Shown one piece after another: positions 25,231-34,397 of a stretch of 64,000 nucleotides of DNA (its first letter is position 1; each line of letters begins with the position of its first letter). The notes below the pieces were generated by a model, which was given only the letters and a program-made list of their open reading frames with translations, searched no databases and had not been told where the DNA came from. The DNA comes from Deltaproteobacteria bacterium (GTDB taxonomy: Bacteria; Desulfobacterota; Binatia; UTPRO1), in contig JADYZW010000044.1 of the NCBI GenBank assembly GCA_020852955.1, forward strand, positions 1 to 64,000. Reading direction: 5' to 3'. A program made the translations under genes and the position numbers.

Positions 25231-27786
25231 ATGCACAGAGGATCACGTGGACGGCTCGTCGCGGCCGTGCTGGTCGCCGGTCTCGTACTCGCCCAGGCGT
25301 CGAGCGCGCGGGCGCAGAAGCAGTCCGAGGCACCGCCGCTCGGCTCGCCCGCGGCGACCCGGTCGCTCGACGGCAGGCAGCTGCCCGCGCCCGACATGCC
25401 GTTCGGCGGCACCATCGAGCACGAAGCGCTGAAATCGAAAGCGTGGTGGCCGCCGCGCACCGTGCCGCCCGCCGGCGCGCCGAACGTTCTCCTGATCATC
25501 ACCGACGACGCCGGCTTCGGCATCCCGAGCACCTTCGGCGGCGTCATCCCGACGCCGACGATGGACCGCATCGCCAACGAAGGCCTGCGGTACAACCGCG
25601 TCTTCTCGACCGCGCTCTGCTCGCCGACGCGCGCCGCGCTGCTCACCGGCCGCAACCATCATTCGGCCGGCTTCGGCGTCATCTCGGAGCAGGCGACCGG
25701 CTTCCCCGGCTACAACAGCATCATCGCGGAGGACAAAGCCACCATCGGTCGTATGCTGCTCGACAACGGCTACGCCACCGCCTGGTTCGGCAAGGACCAC
25801 AACACGCCGGCCTTCGCCGCCAGCCAGGCCGGCCCCTTCGACCAATGGCCGATCGGCATGGGCTTCGAGTACTTCTACGGCTTCGTCGGCGGCGACGCGA
25901 ACCAGTGGCAGCCGAACCTCTTCCGCAACACGACCCAGATCTATCCCTTCGAGGGCAAGCCGGGCTGGAACCTCGTCACCGGGATGGCGGACGACGCCAT
26001 CGACTACATGACGCGCATCCACCAGATCGACCCGCAGAAGCCCATCTTCATCAAGTACGCGCCCGGCGCCACGCACGCGCCGCACCATCCCACCAGGGAA
26101 TGGGTCGACAAGATCCACGCGCTGCATCTCTTCGACGACGGCTACGAGAAGCTCCGCGAGCGCATCTTCGCGAACCAGAAGCGGCTCGGCGTGGTCCCCC
26201 GGGACGCCAAACTGACGCCGTGGCCGAGCGACATGCTGAAGCCCTGGGACCAGCTCTCGGCCGACGAGAAGAAGCTCTTCATTCGGCAGGTCGAGGTGTT
26301 CGCGGCCTACGCGGCCTACACCGACTACGAGATCGGGCGCGTGATCCGGTCGTTCCAGGACCTCGGCAAGCTCGACAACACGCTCGTGATCTACATCAAC
26401 GGCGACAACGGCACGAGCGCCGAGGGCGGGCCGCTCGGCACGCCGAACGAGGTCGCGTGGTTCAACGGTGTCAACGAGATGCCCGTCGAGCTGCAGATGA
26501 AGTTCTACGACGCCTGGGGCACCGAGCAGACCTACAATCACATGTCGGCCGGGTGGTCGTGGGCCTTCGACACGCCGTTCGACTGGTTCAAGCAGAATGC
26601 GTCCAGGCTCGGCGGCATCAACCAGAACATGGCGGTGTCGTGGCCGGCGCGCATCACGGACAAGGGCGGACTCCGCGAGCAGTTCATCCACGTCATCGAC
26701 GTCGTACCGACCATCCTCGAAGCGGCGGGCATCAAGGCGCCCGAAACGGTCGACGGCATCAAGCAGGCGCCGATCGAGGGCACGAGCTTCGCCTACACCT
26801 TCGACGCGAAGAACGCCGACGTGCCGTCGCGGCACGAAACCCAGTACTTCGAGATGATGGGTCAATGGGCGCTCTACGACGAGGGCTGGATGCTCAGCAC
26901 CCAGGTGAACCGCGCGCCGTGGCAGGCCTTCGGCGCCGCGAACCCGGACCCGCTGAACAACCAGGTGTTCCAGCTCTACGACCTGCGGAAGGACTTCACC
27001 CAGACCGACGACGTCGCCGCCGCGAACCCGAAGAAGGTAGCGGAGCTGCGGAAGAAGTTCCTCGCCGAGGCGACGAAGTATCACGTCTTCCCGATGGACG
27101 CGTCGGTGGCAGCGCGTATCGTCGCACCGCGGCCGAACATCACCGCCGGCCGCACGGAGTTCGTCTACACGCGGCCGATGGTCGGGCTGCCGCAGGGCGA
27201 TTCGCCGATGTTGCTGAACGCCTCGTACACGATCACCGCCGACATCGAAGTCCCGAAGGGCGGCGCCGAGGGGATGATCCTGACCTCGGGCGGGCGGTTT
27301 GCCGGCTACGGGTTCTACCTGCTCAAAGGCAAGCCGGTCTTCCTGTGGAACCTGGTCGGCTTGAAGCGGATCAAGTGGGCGGGCAAGGACAAGCTCGGGC
27401 CGGGCAAGCACACGCTCGCCTTCGACTTCACCTACGATGGACTCGGCGCCGGCACGCTCGCCTTCAACAACATGAGCGGCCTCGGACGGTCCGGCACCGG
27501 CACGCTCAGCGTGGACGGCAAGGCGGTGCAGACCATCGAGATGGAGCACACGCTCCCCATGATCCTGCAATGGGACGAGAGCTTCGACATCGGCTCCGAC
27601 ACCTTGACCGGCGTCAACGACGAGGACTACACGCCGCCGTTCGCGCTGACCGCCAAGCTCGACAGGCTCACGATCAAGCTGGATCGGCCGCAGTTGTCGC
27701 CCGCGGACGTCCAGAAGCTCGAGGCCTCGGAAGCGCAGGCGCTCGACGGCAAGCCGCTCAATCGGGTACAGCCCGGCCCACACTGA
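25231..27786 (+). CDS. Secreted arylsulfatase (sulfatase family)
   Basis: 851 residues. The signal peptide ends near ARA (residue 28). The sulfatase core (about 85-620) has PNVLLIITDDAG, the formylglycine motif with Cys130 in CSPTRAALLTGRN, NGYATAWFGKDHN, the APGATHAPHH His, and the metal-site INGDNGTSAEG. A C-terminal beta-sandwich (about 640-800) is typical of large bacterial arylsulfatases. It should hydrolyse sulfate esters in the periplasm after Cys130 is oxidised to formylglycine; no formylglycine-generating enzyme gene is in the window. ATG 25231 has GAGGAG 7 bases upstream and is preferred over ATG 25216. It is third gene of the DUF2092 cluster, followed by a terminator. Confidence 0.93.
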   Translation: MHRGSRGRLVAAVLVAGLVLAQASSARAQKQSEAPPLGSPAATRSLDGRQLPAPDMPFGGTIEHEALKSKAWWPPRTVPPAGAPNVLLIITDDAGFGIPSTFGGVIPTPTMDRIANEGLRYNRVFSTALCSPTRAALLTGRNHHSAGFGVISEQATGFPGYNSIIAEDKATIGRMLLDNGYATAWFGKDHNTPAFAASQAGPFDQWPIGMGFEYFYGFVGGDANQWQPNLFRNTTQIYPFEGKPGWNLVTGMADDAIDYMTRIHQIDPQKPIFIKYAPGATHAPHHPTREWVDKIHALHLFDDGYEKLRERIFANQKRLGVVPRDAKLTPWPSDMLKPWDQLSADEKKLFIRQVEVFAAYAAYTDYEIGRVIRSFQDLGKLDNTLVIYINGDNGTSAEGGPLGTPNEVAWFNGVNEMPVELQMKFYDAWGTEQTYNHMSAGWSWAFDTPFDWFKQNASRLGGINQNMAVSWPARITDKGGLREQFIHVIDVVPTILEAAGIKAPETVDGIKQAPIEGTSFAYTFDAKNADVPSRHETQYFEMMGQWALYDEGWMLSTQVNRAPWQAFGAANPDPLNNQVFQLYDLRKDFTQTDDVAAANPKKVAELRKKFLAEATKYHVFPMDASVAARIVAPRPNITAGRTEFVYTRPMVGLPQGDSPMLLNASYTITADIEVPKGGAEGMILTSGGRFAGYGFYLLKGKPVFLWNLVGLKRIKWAGKDKLGPGKHTLAFDFTYDGLGAGTLAFNNMSGLGRSGTGTLSVDGKAVQTIEMEHTLPMILQWDESFDIGSDTLTGVNDEDYTPPFALTAKLDRLTIKLDRPQLSPADVQKLEASEAQALDGKPLNRVQPGPH

Positions 27787-27797
27787 CCCGGAATCGG

Positions 27798-27836
27798 GTC
27801 ACGGCATCCGGCGCCGCTGCGTGCGGATGCCGTGAC
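27798..27836 (+). terminator. Hairpin after the arylsulfatase operon
   Basis: A perfect 13-base inverted repeat (27798-27810 with 27824-27836, loop 13) 12 bases after the arylsulfatase stop. It covers a GTG at 27832 that could otherwise be read as a start for the next gene, supporting the ATG at 27862 instead. Confidence 0.75.
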
Positions 27837-27861
27837 GCGCCCACGACGAACGACTCCTTTC

Positions 27862-28653
27862 ATGGGAACTACGCCACTCCTCCTCGAACACCGCGGTGGC
27901 GTCGCGATCGTCACGATCGACGACCCGCCCTACAACCGCCTCTCGCTCGCGTTCATGGACGCGCTCGAAGAGACCGTCGCGGCGCTCGCCGCAGACGAGG
28001 GCGTGCGCGCCGTCCTGCTCACCGGTGCGGGCGACCAGAACTTCTCGGTCGGCATGAACCTGAAGGAGCTGCCGCGCGGCATCGAAGCCAAGGGCAGCTT
28101 CGACGCCGTGCTCGACCAGCGCCTGCGCGTCCTCGACGCGATCGAGACGATGGAGAAGCCGTGGGTCGCGACGCTCTTCGGCTTCTGCCTCGGCGGCGGG
28201 CTCGAGTTGCCGCTCGCCTGCCATCTCCGCATTGCCGCCGTCGACGGCGCCGCGATCGGCCTCCCGGAACTCGACCTCGGGGCGGTGCCGGCGTGGGGTG
28301 GCAGCGCGCGCCTCGTCCGGCGCGTCGGCCGCGACCGCGCGCTCGACATGATCCTCCGCGCGCGCAAGATCGACGGCATCGAAGCGCTCCGTATCGGGCT
28401 CGTGACCGAGATCTGCCCGAATGCCGGGCTGAAGACGCGCGCCCTGGCGCTCGCCGAGGAGCTCGCGGCGATGCCGCGGCTCGCCGTGCGGGCGATGCTG
28501 CGGTGCCTGGTCGGCTGCGAGACCAAGACGCTCGCCGAGTCGATCGCCGACGAACGCGCCGCCGTACACGCGACCTTCGACACGCCCGACCAGATCGAGG
28601 GCATGCGCGCCTTCCTCGAGAAGCGCCGCCCGCTGTTCAACCAACCCACATGA
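27862..28653 (+). CDS. Enoyl-CoA hydratase/isomerase family protein
   Basis: 263 residues of the crotonase fold. The CoA-binding/oxyanion segment is FGFCLGGGLELPLAC near 115, after NFSVGMNLKELP near 68. LPELDLGAVPAWGG near 143 carries the second catalytic-position acid. Reaction type (hydration, isomerisation or hydrolysis) is undetermined. A second, divergent family member lies at 61785. ATG 27862 was chosen because the upstream GTG falls in a terminator stem. The stop overlaps the ATG of a 34-codon frame, and a long co-directional run follows. Confidence 0.88.
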   Translation: MGTTPLLLEHRGGVAIVTIDDPPYNRLSLAFMDALEETVAALAADEGVRAVLLTGAGDQNFSVGMNLKELPRGIEAKGSFDAVLDQRLRVLDAIETMEKPWVATLFGFCLGGGLELPLACHLRIAAVDGAAIGLPELDLGAVPAWGGSARLVRRVGRDRALDMILRARKIDGIEALRIGLVTEICPNAGLKTRALALAEELAAMPRLAVRAMLRCLVGCETKTLAESIADERAAVHATFDTPDQIEGMRAFLEKRRPLFNQPT

Positions 28654-28754
28654 CGTTCTACGGCCTGCCGATCGTACCGAAGGACACGCCGCCGTCGCTC
28701 CTGCCGCCGGGCGCGGGCACGTGGCAACCGCCGGCCGTGACACGCGTCTCCTAG
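28650..28754 (+). CDS. Small Pro-rich ORF coupled to the enoyl-CoA hydratase
   Basis: 34 residues. It begins in an ATGA overlap with the preceding stop, and almost all third bases are G or C. The product is Pro-rich (TPPSLLPPGAGTW, ending AVTRVS). It ends 10 bases before the next gene. No match to a known family. It could be a real translationally coupled microprotein or a leftover of a longer C-terminus. Confidence 0.4.
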   Translation: MTFYGLPIVPKDTPPSLLPPGAGTWQPPAVTRVS

Positions 28755-28764
28755 GAGGACGACC

Positions 28765-29781
28765 ATGCACGCCCCCCGTTTCGTCGTCGCTCTCGCCCTC
28801 GTCGTGGTCTCCGCGTGCGGGATCGGCCCCACCGGCCTCGGTCCGTCGCAGCCGCCGAGCAGCGCCGTCGTCGCCAGCATCCCGATCGGCGACTACGGTA
28901 CCGCCGTCGCGGTCCGGCGCGACGGCGCGCGCGCGTACGTCACGCTCCGCACCAACAAGGTGCTCGCGATCGACACGACGAGCCGCACCGTCGCGGCGAC
29001 GATCACGACGGGCGGGCAGCCCGGCGCGATCGCGCTCACGCCCGACGGAGCGTACGGCTACGCGATGGACATGACGGCGCAGAACCTCTTCGCCCTCGAC
29101 ACGCGACGCGACGGAATCCTCGCGACGATCCCGGTCGGCATCATCGCGCGCCCGATCCTGACGCCGGCGGTCGCCGTCGCGCCCGACGGCCGACACGCCT
29201 ACGTCACCAACGCGACGAGCGACGACGACCACCTCCTGATCGTCGACACCGGAACGAACCGGATCGTGAAGGACAGGTTCCTGCCGATCCATCCGGCCGG
29301 CGTCGCGGCAACCCCGGACGGCGCGCGCGTGTACGTCGTCGGCTGCAAGCTCGCGTGCATCGACGGCGCGCTCCTCACGCTCGACCCGGCGACCGCCGAC
29401 GTAACGTCGACCCTCGCGCTCGCGGCGGCGCCGTCGGGCCTCGCGCTCGCGCCGGACGGCAAGCGCGCCTACGTCGCGAACGGCCGCGACGCCTCGGTCG
29501 CGATCGTCGAGCTGTCGTCGGGAAGCGTCTCGACGGTCGCGGTGAGCCCGCAGCCGCTCGGCATCGCGCTCCATCCGAACGGGCGCCTGCTCTACGTCGC
29601 GAGCTTCGGCACCGCGCGCATCGACGTGATCGACACGCTGGCGGGCAACGTCGTCGGGCGGATCGCCGTCGCGAGCATGCCGCGCGCGATCGCGATCGCC
29701 CCCGACGGCCGGCTCGCGTACGTCACCCACTCGCTGTCGTCGCTGTCGGTCATCGACCTGAGCCGGGCGGCGGAATCGTGA
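28765..29781 (+). CDS. YVTN/YncE-type beta-propeller lipoprotein
   Basis: 338 residues. The lipobox VSAC (about 15-18) is followed by seven roughly 42-residue repeats of the form GxxPxGIALxPDGxxAYVxNxxxxxVxVID, characteristic of 40-residue YVTN propellers. Such propellers act as binding platforms in the periplasm or on the surface; the ligand is unknown. ATG 28765 has AGGAGGACGACC upstream. It is followed 10 bases later by a small Cys-rich lipoprotein, so the two are probably made together. Confidence 0.88.
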   Translation: MHAPRFVVALALVVVSACGIGPTGLGPSQPPSSAVVASIPIGDYGTAVAVRRDGARAYVTLRTNKVLAIDTTSRTVAATITTGGQPGAIALTPDGAYGYAMDMTAQNLFALDTRRDGILATIPVGIIARPILTPAVAVAPDGRHAYVTNATSDDDHLLIVDTGTNRIVKDRFLPIHPAGVAATPDGARVYVVGCKLACIDGALLTLDPATADVTSTLALAAAPSGLALAPDGKRAYVANGRDASVAIVELSSGSVSTVAVSPQPLGIALHPNGRLLYVASFGTARIDVIDTLAGNVVGRIAVASMPRAIAIAPDGRLAYVTHSLSSLSVIDLSRAAES

Positions 29782-29791
29782 GGAACCGGTC

Positions 29792-30061
29792 GTGACGCTC
29801 ACCCGAATCACGGCGCGCCGCCGGCGCCGCCTCCTCGGCGCGCTCGGCCTCGCGGCTTCCCTCGCCGCCTGCGCCGCCACGACCAAGCCGGCCGGCCCGC
29901 CGCCGTTCCCGGCGCCCGGCCCGGACTGCGAGACGACCTGCCACCACCAGTACGAGGAATGCGCGAATGGCGATCCTTGCATGATGGTCGCCCAGTGCGA
30001 CATGGACGTCTGCATCCCGAGAAGACAGGACTGCCTGGCGCACTGCGCCGGCGCGCAATGA
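29792..30061 (+). CDS. Small Cys-rich lipoprotein
   Basis: 89 residues from GTG 29792, which follows GAGGAACCGGTC. A strongly basic n-region and hydrophobic core end in a lipobox LAAC near residue 27. The mature part is Pro-rich, then has seven Cys in about 35 residues (CETTCHH, CANGDPC, CDMDVC, CLAHC), implying disulfide knots or metal binding after export. No known family was recognised. It sits between the YVTN propeller and a DUF4239 membrane protein in a tight plus-strand run. Confidence 0.72.
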   Translation: MTLTRITARRRRRLLGALGLAASLAACAATTKPAGPPPFPAPGPDCETTCHHQYEECANGDPCMMVAQCDMDVCIPRRQDCLAHCAGAQ

Positions 30062-30081
30062 CACGGCTCGCTCGTCGCTGA

Positions 30082-30855
30082 ATGCTGGAGCACGATCTCT
30101 CCTTCGCCGCCCTGGTGTGCGGCTGCATCTTCCTCGGCGCGCTCGCCGGCATGTCGGTCGGCGCGCGGCTACCGGCGCACCATCTCGACAAGCCGACCGA
30201 GGACGCGGTCCGGATCGCGATGGGCACGCTCGCGACGATGACGGCGCTCGTGCTCGGCCTCCTCGTCGCCGCAGCGCGCTCGTCCTTCGATACCCGCGCC
30301 GGCGAGATCACGCAGATGGCGGGAGACTTGATCCTGCTCGACCGCCAGCTCGTCCGCTACGGACCCGGCGCCGACGAGGCGCGGCAGATCCTCCGCCGCT
30401 ACGCGCTCCACGGCGTCCGCGCGGCCTGGCCGGACGAGTTCGGCCGCTCGGACGAGGCGAAGGGCTGGATGCTGCTCGAGACCGCCCAGGACCGGATCGG
30501 TGCCCTCGCCCCCGAGGACGACGCGCACCGCTGGCTGCGCGACCGCGCGCTCGAGGTGAGCGGCGTCGTGGCGCGCACGCGCTGGCTCCTGGACGTGCAG
30601 CGCGCGAGCTCCCTCCAGGGACCATTCCTCGGCGTCCTCGTCCTCTGGTTGACGGCGCTGTTCGCGAGCTTCGGCGTCTTCGCGCCGAGGAACGGCACGG
30701 TGATCGTCGCCATGCTGGTCTGCTCGATCTCGATCGCAGCCTCGATCTATCTGATCCTCGAGATGGACCGGCCGTTCGGCGGCGCGATCCGCATCCCGAG
30801 CGCCCCGATGCGCGAGATGCTCGTCCGCCTGGGGCTGCCCGAGGGCGGGTCGTGA
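30082..30855 (+). CDS. DUF4239 (bestrophin-like) membrane protein
   Basis: 257 residues. Two membrane helices lie at the N-terminus (about 8-28 and 45-66, the second AMGTLATMTALVLGLLVAAA). A long helical cytosolic segment follows, with two helices near the C-terminus (about 178-200 and 208-230), ending LEMDRPFGGAIRIPSAPM. The last block and the N-terminal pattern match DUF4239, a family distantly likened to bestrophin anion channels; no function is proven. The stop overlaps the next start (GTGA), coupling it to the pqiA-type genes. Confidence 0.8.
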   Translation: MLEHDLSFAALVCGCIFLGALAGMSVGARLPAHHLDKPTEDAVRIAMGTLATMTALVLGLLVAAARSSFDTRAGEITQMAGDLILLDRQLVRYGPGADEARQILRRYALHGVRAAWPDEFGRSDEAKGWMLLETAQDRIGALAPEDDAHRWLRDRALEVSGVVARTRWLLDVQRASSLQGPFLGVLVLWLTALFASFGVFAPRNGTVIVAMLVCSISIAASIYLILEMDRPFGGAIRIPSAPMREMLVRLGLPEGGS

Positions 30856-31547
30856 CCGCGCGTCCGTACAACGCGCCGGGGTCCGATTCGCGCCTCGTCG
30901 GCTGTCCGCACTGCGACCTGTTGCAGCGCCTTCCGGCTCTCGCGATGGGCGAGGCGGCGCGCTGTCCGCGCTGCGAGAAGGAGCTCTGGCGGCGGCGCGA
31001 GGATCCGCTGGGGCGCCCGCTCGCCCTCGCGATCGCCGCGGCGATCCTCTACGTAGTCGCCAACACCTCCCCGATGCTCGGCCTGTCCGCGGTCGGACAC
31101 CACGCGTCGACGACGCTCTTCGGAGGGGCGCGGCATCTCTGGGACAACGGGCAGGAGATCGTCGCGGTGCTCGTGCTCTTCACCGCCGTCGTCGCGCCCG
31201 CCCTCCAGATCGGGTTCATGCTGGCGATCGTGGGGGGCGCACGCCGACCACGCCCGCCGCACTGGGTCGGGACGCTCCTCCGCCACCATCCGAAGACCGC
31301 CACCTGGAGCATGATCGAGGTGATGATCCTCGGGGTGCTGGTGGCGCTCATCAAGATCGCCGACTACGCGTCGGTGGTCGCCGGTCCCGCGCTCTTCGCA
31401 CTCGGCGGTCTCGTGGTCCTGCTCGCCGCGATGCAGTCGGCGTTCGATCCGCGCGACGTGTGGGCGCGCGTCGAGTGGGCGGACGAAGCGACCCGCGCCG
31501 CCGCCGAACGCGCGGCGCTCGACGCCGCTGCCGGGGTGCCGTCGTGA
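30852..31547 (+). CDS. pqiA: PqiA family membrane protein (first half)
   Basis: 231 residues. The N-terminal zinc-ribbon-like CPHC and CPRC pairs (about 18-45) are followed by four membrane helices. This matches one PqiA domain. In E. coli PqiA carries two such domains in one chain of about 417 residues; here they are two successive genes. PqiA is the inner-membrane partner of the PqiB tunnel in a lipid-transport or envelope-stress pathway. GTG 30852 overlaps the preceding stop, and the next gene starts in its own stop. Confidence 0.88.
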   Translation: MTARPYNAPGSDSRLVGCPHCDLLQRLPALAMGEAARCPRCEKELWRRREDPLGRPLALAIAAAILYVVANTSPMLGLSAVGHHASTTLFGGARHLWDNGQEIVAVLVLFTAVVAPALQIGFMLAIVGGARRPRPPHWVGTLLRHHPKTATWSMIEVMILGVLVALIKIADYASVVAGPALFALGGLVVLLAAMQSAFDPRDVWARVEWADEATRAAAERAALDAAAGVPS

Positions 31548-32185
31548 GCGCGCCGGCGGTCGGCGCGATGCGGCGCGGCTGGCAGAGCTGCGAGGCCTGC
31601 GGGCTCCTTTCGCGCCCCGCCCCCGGGGCGGACGACGGCCGCTGCCCGCGCTGCGGCGAGGATCTCGCGTTCCGCAAGCGCCGCAGCGTCGAGCGCACGT
31701 GGGCCTTCGTGATCGCCGCCGCCGTCTGCTACGTGCCCGCGAACGTGCTGCCGGTGATGGTGACGACCACGGCGGCCGGCAGCGCCCCCGACACGATCAT
31801 GGAAGGCGTGATCCTCCTCTGGTCGCCGACCGGCTGGCCGCTGTCGCTGATCGTGCTCGTCGCAAGCATCATGATCCCGAGCGCCAAGATCCTGGCGCTC
31901 GCGTATTTGCTGGTGACCGTCCAGCGCGGCTCGGTCGCCAACAACGCTGAGCGCGTGCGCCTCTACCGCACCGTCGAGCTGATCGGCCGCTGGTCGATGG
32001 TGGACGTCTTCGTCGACACCTTCACCGCCGCCCTCGTCCAGCTCCAACCGCTGATGGCGGTGGAGCCCGGACCCGGGCTCTTCTTCTTCGCGGCGGTCGT
32101 CGTGCTGACGATGCTCGCCGTCGAGTCGTTCGACCCGCGCCTGATCTGGGACGCCGCACCCGCCGAGGAGGTCGCGCATGCCTGA
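31544..32185 (+). CDS. pqiA: PqiA family membrane protein (second half)
   Basis: 213 residues. CEAC and CPRC (about 16-40) precede four membrane helices, with NVLPVM and WSPTGWPLSLIVLVASIMIPSAK (paraphrased from about 75-115), GRWSMVDVF near 150, and the C-terminal ESFDPRLIWD. It is paralogous to the preceding gene, as expected for the second PqiA domain. GTG 31544 overlaps the previous stop; an ATG at 31568 is an alternative. The 3' end overlaps pqiB by 8 bases. Confidence 0.88.
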   Translation: MSAPAVGAMRRGWQSCEACGLLSRPAPGADDGRCPRCGEDLAFRKRRSVERTWAFVIAAAVCYVPANVLPVMVTTTAAGSAPDTIMEGVILLWSPTGWPLSLIVLVASIMIPSAKILALAYLLVTVQRGSVANNAERVRLYRTVELIGRWSMVDVFVDTFTAALVQLQPLMAVEPGPGLFFFAAVVVLTMLAVESFDPRLIWDAAPAEEVAHA

Positions 32186-33734
32186 ACCCGTGGAGCTGCC
32201 GAGCTCGCGCACCGTGCCGAAGAAGGAGCGCCGACCGTCGCTCGTCTGGATCGTACCGATCGTGGCGGCGCTCGCCGGCGCGTGGGTCGCCGTCACCCGC
32301 ATCCTCGCCGAGGGCCCAACCATCACGATCGGCTTCCGCTCCGCGGAGGGGCTCGAGGCCGGCAAGACGAAGGTCCGCTACAACGGCGTCGACGTGGGCA
32401 CGATGACGGCGATCCGGCTCTCCGACGACCACCGGGGCGTGGTCGCGACCGTGCGGATGGAGCCGAAGACCGAGCGCCTCCTCGTGACCGACACCCGCTT
32501 CTGGGTGGTGCGCCCGCGAATCTCGGGCGCCACCGTCAGCGGGCTCGGCACGCTCGTCTCCGGCGCCTACGTCCGCATGGACATCGGCCAGGCGCGCGAC
32601 CGGCAGCGCGCGTTCGTCGGGCTCGAGACGCCGCCCGTCGTGATGCGCGACGTCCCCGGCCGCCAATTCGTACTGAAAGCGAGCGACCTCGGCTCGCTCG
32701 AGAGCGGCACGCCCATCTTCTACCGCCGCCTGCACGTCGGCGAGATCACCAGCTACGAACTCGATCCGGACGGCGCGAGCCTCACCGTCAAGGCGTTCGT
32801 GCTGGCGCCGTACGACCGCTACGTGACGTCGGCGACGCGCTTCTGGCATGCGAGCGGGCTCGACGTCTCGATGTCGGCGAGCGGGTTCAGCGTCCAGACA
32901 CAGTCGCTGATGTCGATCCTGATCGGCGGCATCGCCTTCGAGACGCCGGGAGGCGAGGCCGCGCTCTCACCCGCCGAGGAGAACGCGAGCTTCCTCCTCC
33001 ACCGCGATCGCGCCGAGGCGTTCCGGGCTCCGGAGCGGAACCCGCTCGAGGTGCGCCTGGTCTTCAAGCAGTCGGTCCGCGGCCTCGCGCCGGGCGCGCC
33101 GGTCGAGTTCCGCGGCATCCAGGTCGGTCAGGTAGTCGAGGTCGGCGCGGAGGTCGACGCCAAGACCCTCGAGATCTCGGTGCCGGTGAAGATCCATCTC
33201 GAAGGCGCGCGCTACGGCGTGCGCTTCACGGACGTCGATCCGAGCGAGGACCCCGACGCGATTCGCCGCCGCCTCTGGGACTCGCTGATCGCGCACGGCG
33301 TCCGCGCGCAGTTGCGCTCCGGCAGCCTCCTCACCGGCGCGCTCTTCGTCGCCTTCGACGTCTTCCCCGACGCCGCACCCGCCGGCATCGACTGGGCCGC
33401 CGAGCCGCTCGAGTTCCCGACCGTGCCCGGCGCGCTCGAAGGCCTGGAGGCGAGCCTCGCCAGCATCGTGCGGAAGCTCGATCAGCTACCGCTGAAGGCG
33501 ATCGGCGACGACGTCACGAAGGTGCTCGTCCAGCTGAACCAGACGCTCGCGAGCGCGCGCGGCGCGCTCGACGACGCCGGCGAGCTCGTCGCCCCGAGCT
33601 CGCCGCTCGCGACCGAGCTCTCCACCACCCTGCAGGAGGTCACGCGCGCCGCGCGCGCGATCCGCGTGCTCGGCGACTACCTGGAGCGCCATCCCGAAGC
33701 GCTCTTGCGCGGCAAGTCAGGAGAGGCCCCATGA
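32178..33734 (+). CDS. pqiB: PqiB-type MCE protein (three MCE domains)
   Basis: 518 residues. One N-terminal membrane helix (about 17-36) is followed by three MCE domains (about 45-140, 160-265, 290-395). Each has the VRYNGVDVG, FYRRLHVGE or VEFRGIQVGQ turn. A C-terminal helical region (about 420-518) forms the needle in E. coli PqiB. The protein is expected to form a hexameric tunnel across the periplasm for phospholipid transport. The start overlaps the upstream pqiA-type gene and the stop overlaps pqiC (ATGA), so the four genes are translationally coupled. Confidence 0.93.
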   Translation: MPEPVELPSSRTVPKKERRPSLVWIVPIVAALAGAWVAVTRILAEGPTITIGFRSAEGLEAGKTKVRYNGVDVGTMTAIRLSDDHRGVVATVRMEPKTERLLVTDTRFWVVRPRISGATVSGLGTLVSGAYVRMDIGQARDRQRAFVGLETPPVVMRDVPGRQFVLKASDLGSLESGTPIFYRRLHVGEITSYELDPDGASLTVKAFVLAPYDRYVTSATRFWHASGLDVSMSASGFSVQTQSLMSILIGGIAFETPGGEAALSPAEENASFLLHRDRAEAFRAPERNPLEVRLVFKQSVRGLAPGAPVEFRGIQVGQVVEVGAEVDAKTLEISVPVKIHLEGARYGVRFTDVDPSEDPDAIRRRLWDSLIAHGVRAQLRSGSLLTGALFVAFDVFPDAAPAGIDWAAEPLEFPTVPGALEGLEASLASIVRKLDQLPLKAIGDDVTKVLVQLNQTLASARGALDDAGELVAPSSPLATELSTTLQEVTRAARAIRVLGDYLERHPEALLRGKSGEAP

Positions 33735-34342
33735 CGATCCCCCGCTCCCGCCTCGCACTGCTGGCGCTCCTCGCCGCCGGGGTCGGCGCGTGCGGCGCCA
33801 CCAGGCCCGCGCGCTTCTACACCCTCGAGGCCGTCGCGACCTCCGACGGCGCCGCCCCCGCCACACCGTACGGCGTCGTCGTCGGGCCGGTCACGATCCC
33901 GCCCGCCCTCGACCGCCCGCAGCTCGTCGTACAGGTGGCGCCGAACCGCGTCGACATCGACGAGTTCAACCGCTGGGCGGCGCCGCTCCCCGAGGCGATC
34001 GCGGCGACGGTCGCGGCGAACCTCGCGGCGCTGCTCGGCACCCCCGACGTCGTCGCCGGCGCGAGCGCGAGCTTTGTCGTGACGCACACGGTGACGCTCG
34101 CCGTGCAGCGCTTCGCCTCGCTGCCCGGCAAGGAGTCCGCGGTCGACATCGTCTGGACGGTGCGTCCGGCGGGCGGCGGCGCGGCGCGCTCGGGCCGCAC
34201 CGTCGCGCACGAGCCCGCCCCGGCCGGCGGCTTCGACGCCCTCGCCGCCGCGCACAGCCGCGCCCTCGCGAAGGTGAGCGCGGACGTCGCCGAGGCGATC
34301 CACGCCTCCGCCGCCCGTGTGAAGCGGCCGGCGAAGCGCTGA
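33731..34342 (+). CDS. pqiC: PqiC-type ABC-transport auxiliary lipoprotein
   Basis: 203 residues. The lipobox VGAC near residue 21 and the family opening RFYTLEA lead into YGVVVGPVTIPPALDRPQLV and FNRWAAPLPEAIAATVAANL. This is a complete PqiC/DUF330 (ABC_trans_aux) domain. PqiC is an outer-membrane lipoprotein that docks with PqiB. It is the last gene of the pqi operon. Confidence 0.9.
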   Translation: MTIPRSRLALLALLAAGVGACGATRPARFYTLEAVATSDGAAPATPYGVVVGPVTIPPALDRPQLVVQVAPNRVDIDEFNRWAAPLPEAIAATVAANLAALLGTPDVVAGASASFVVTHTVTLAVQRFASLPGKESAVDIVWTVRPAGGGAARSGRTVAHEPAPAGGFDALAAAHSRALAKVSADVAEAIHASAARVKRPAKR

Positions 34343-34397
34343 CGGGGCCGGCGCGCGTCCGGCCGCACGCGCCGATCCGGCGCGGGGTGGACGGCTT

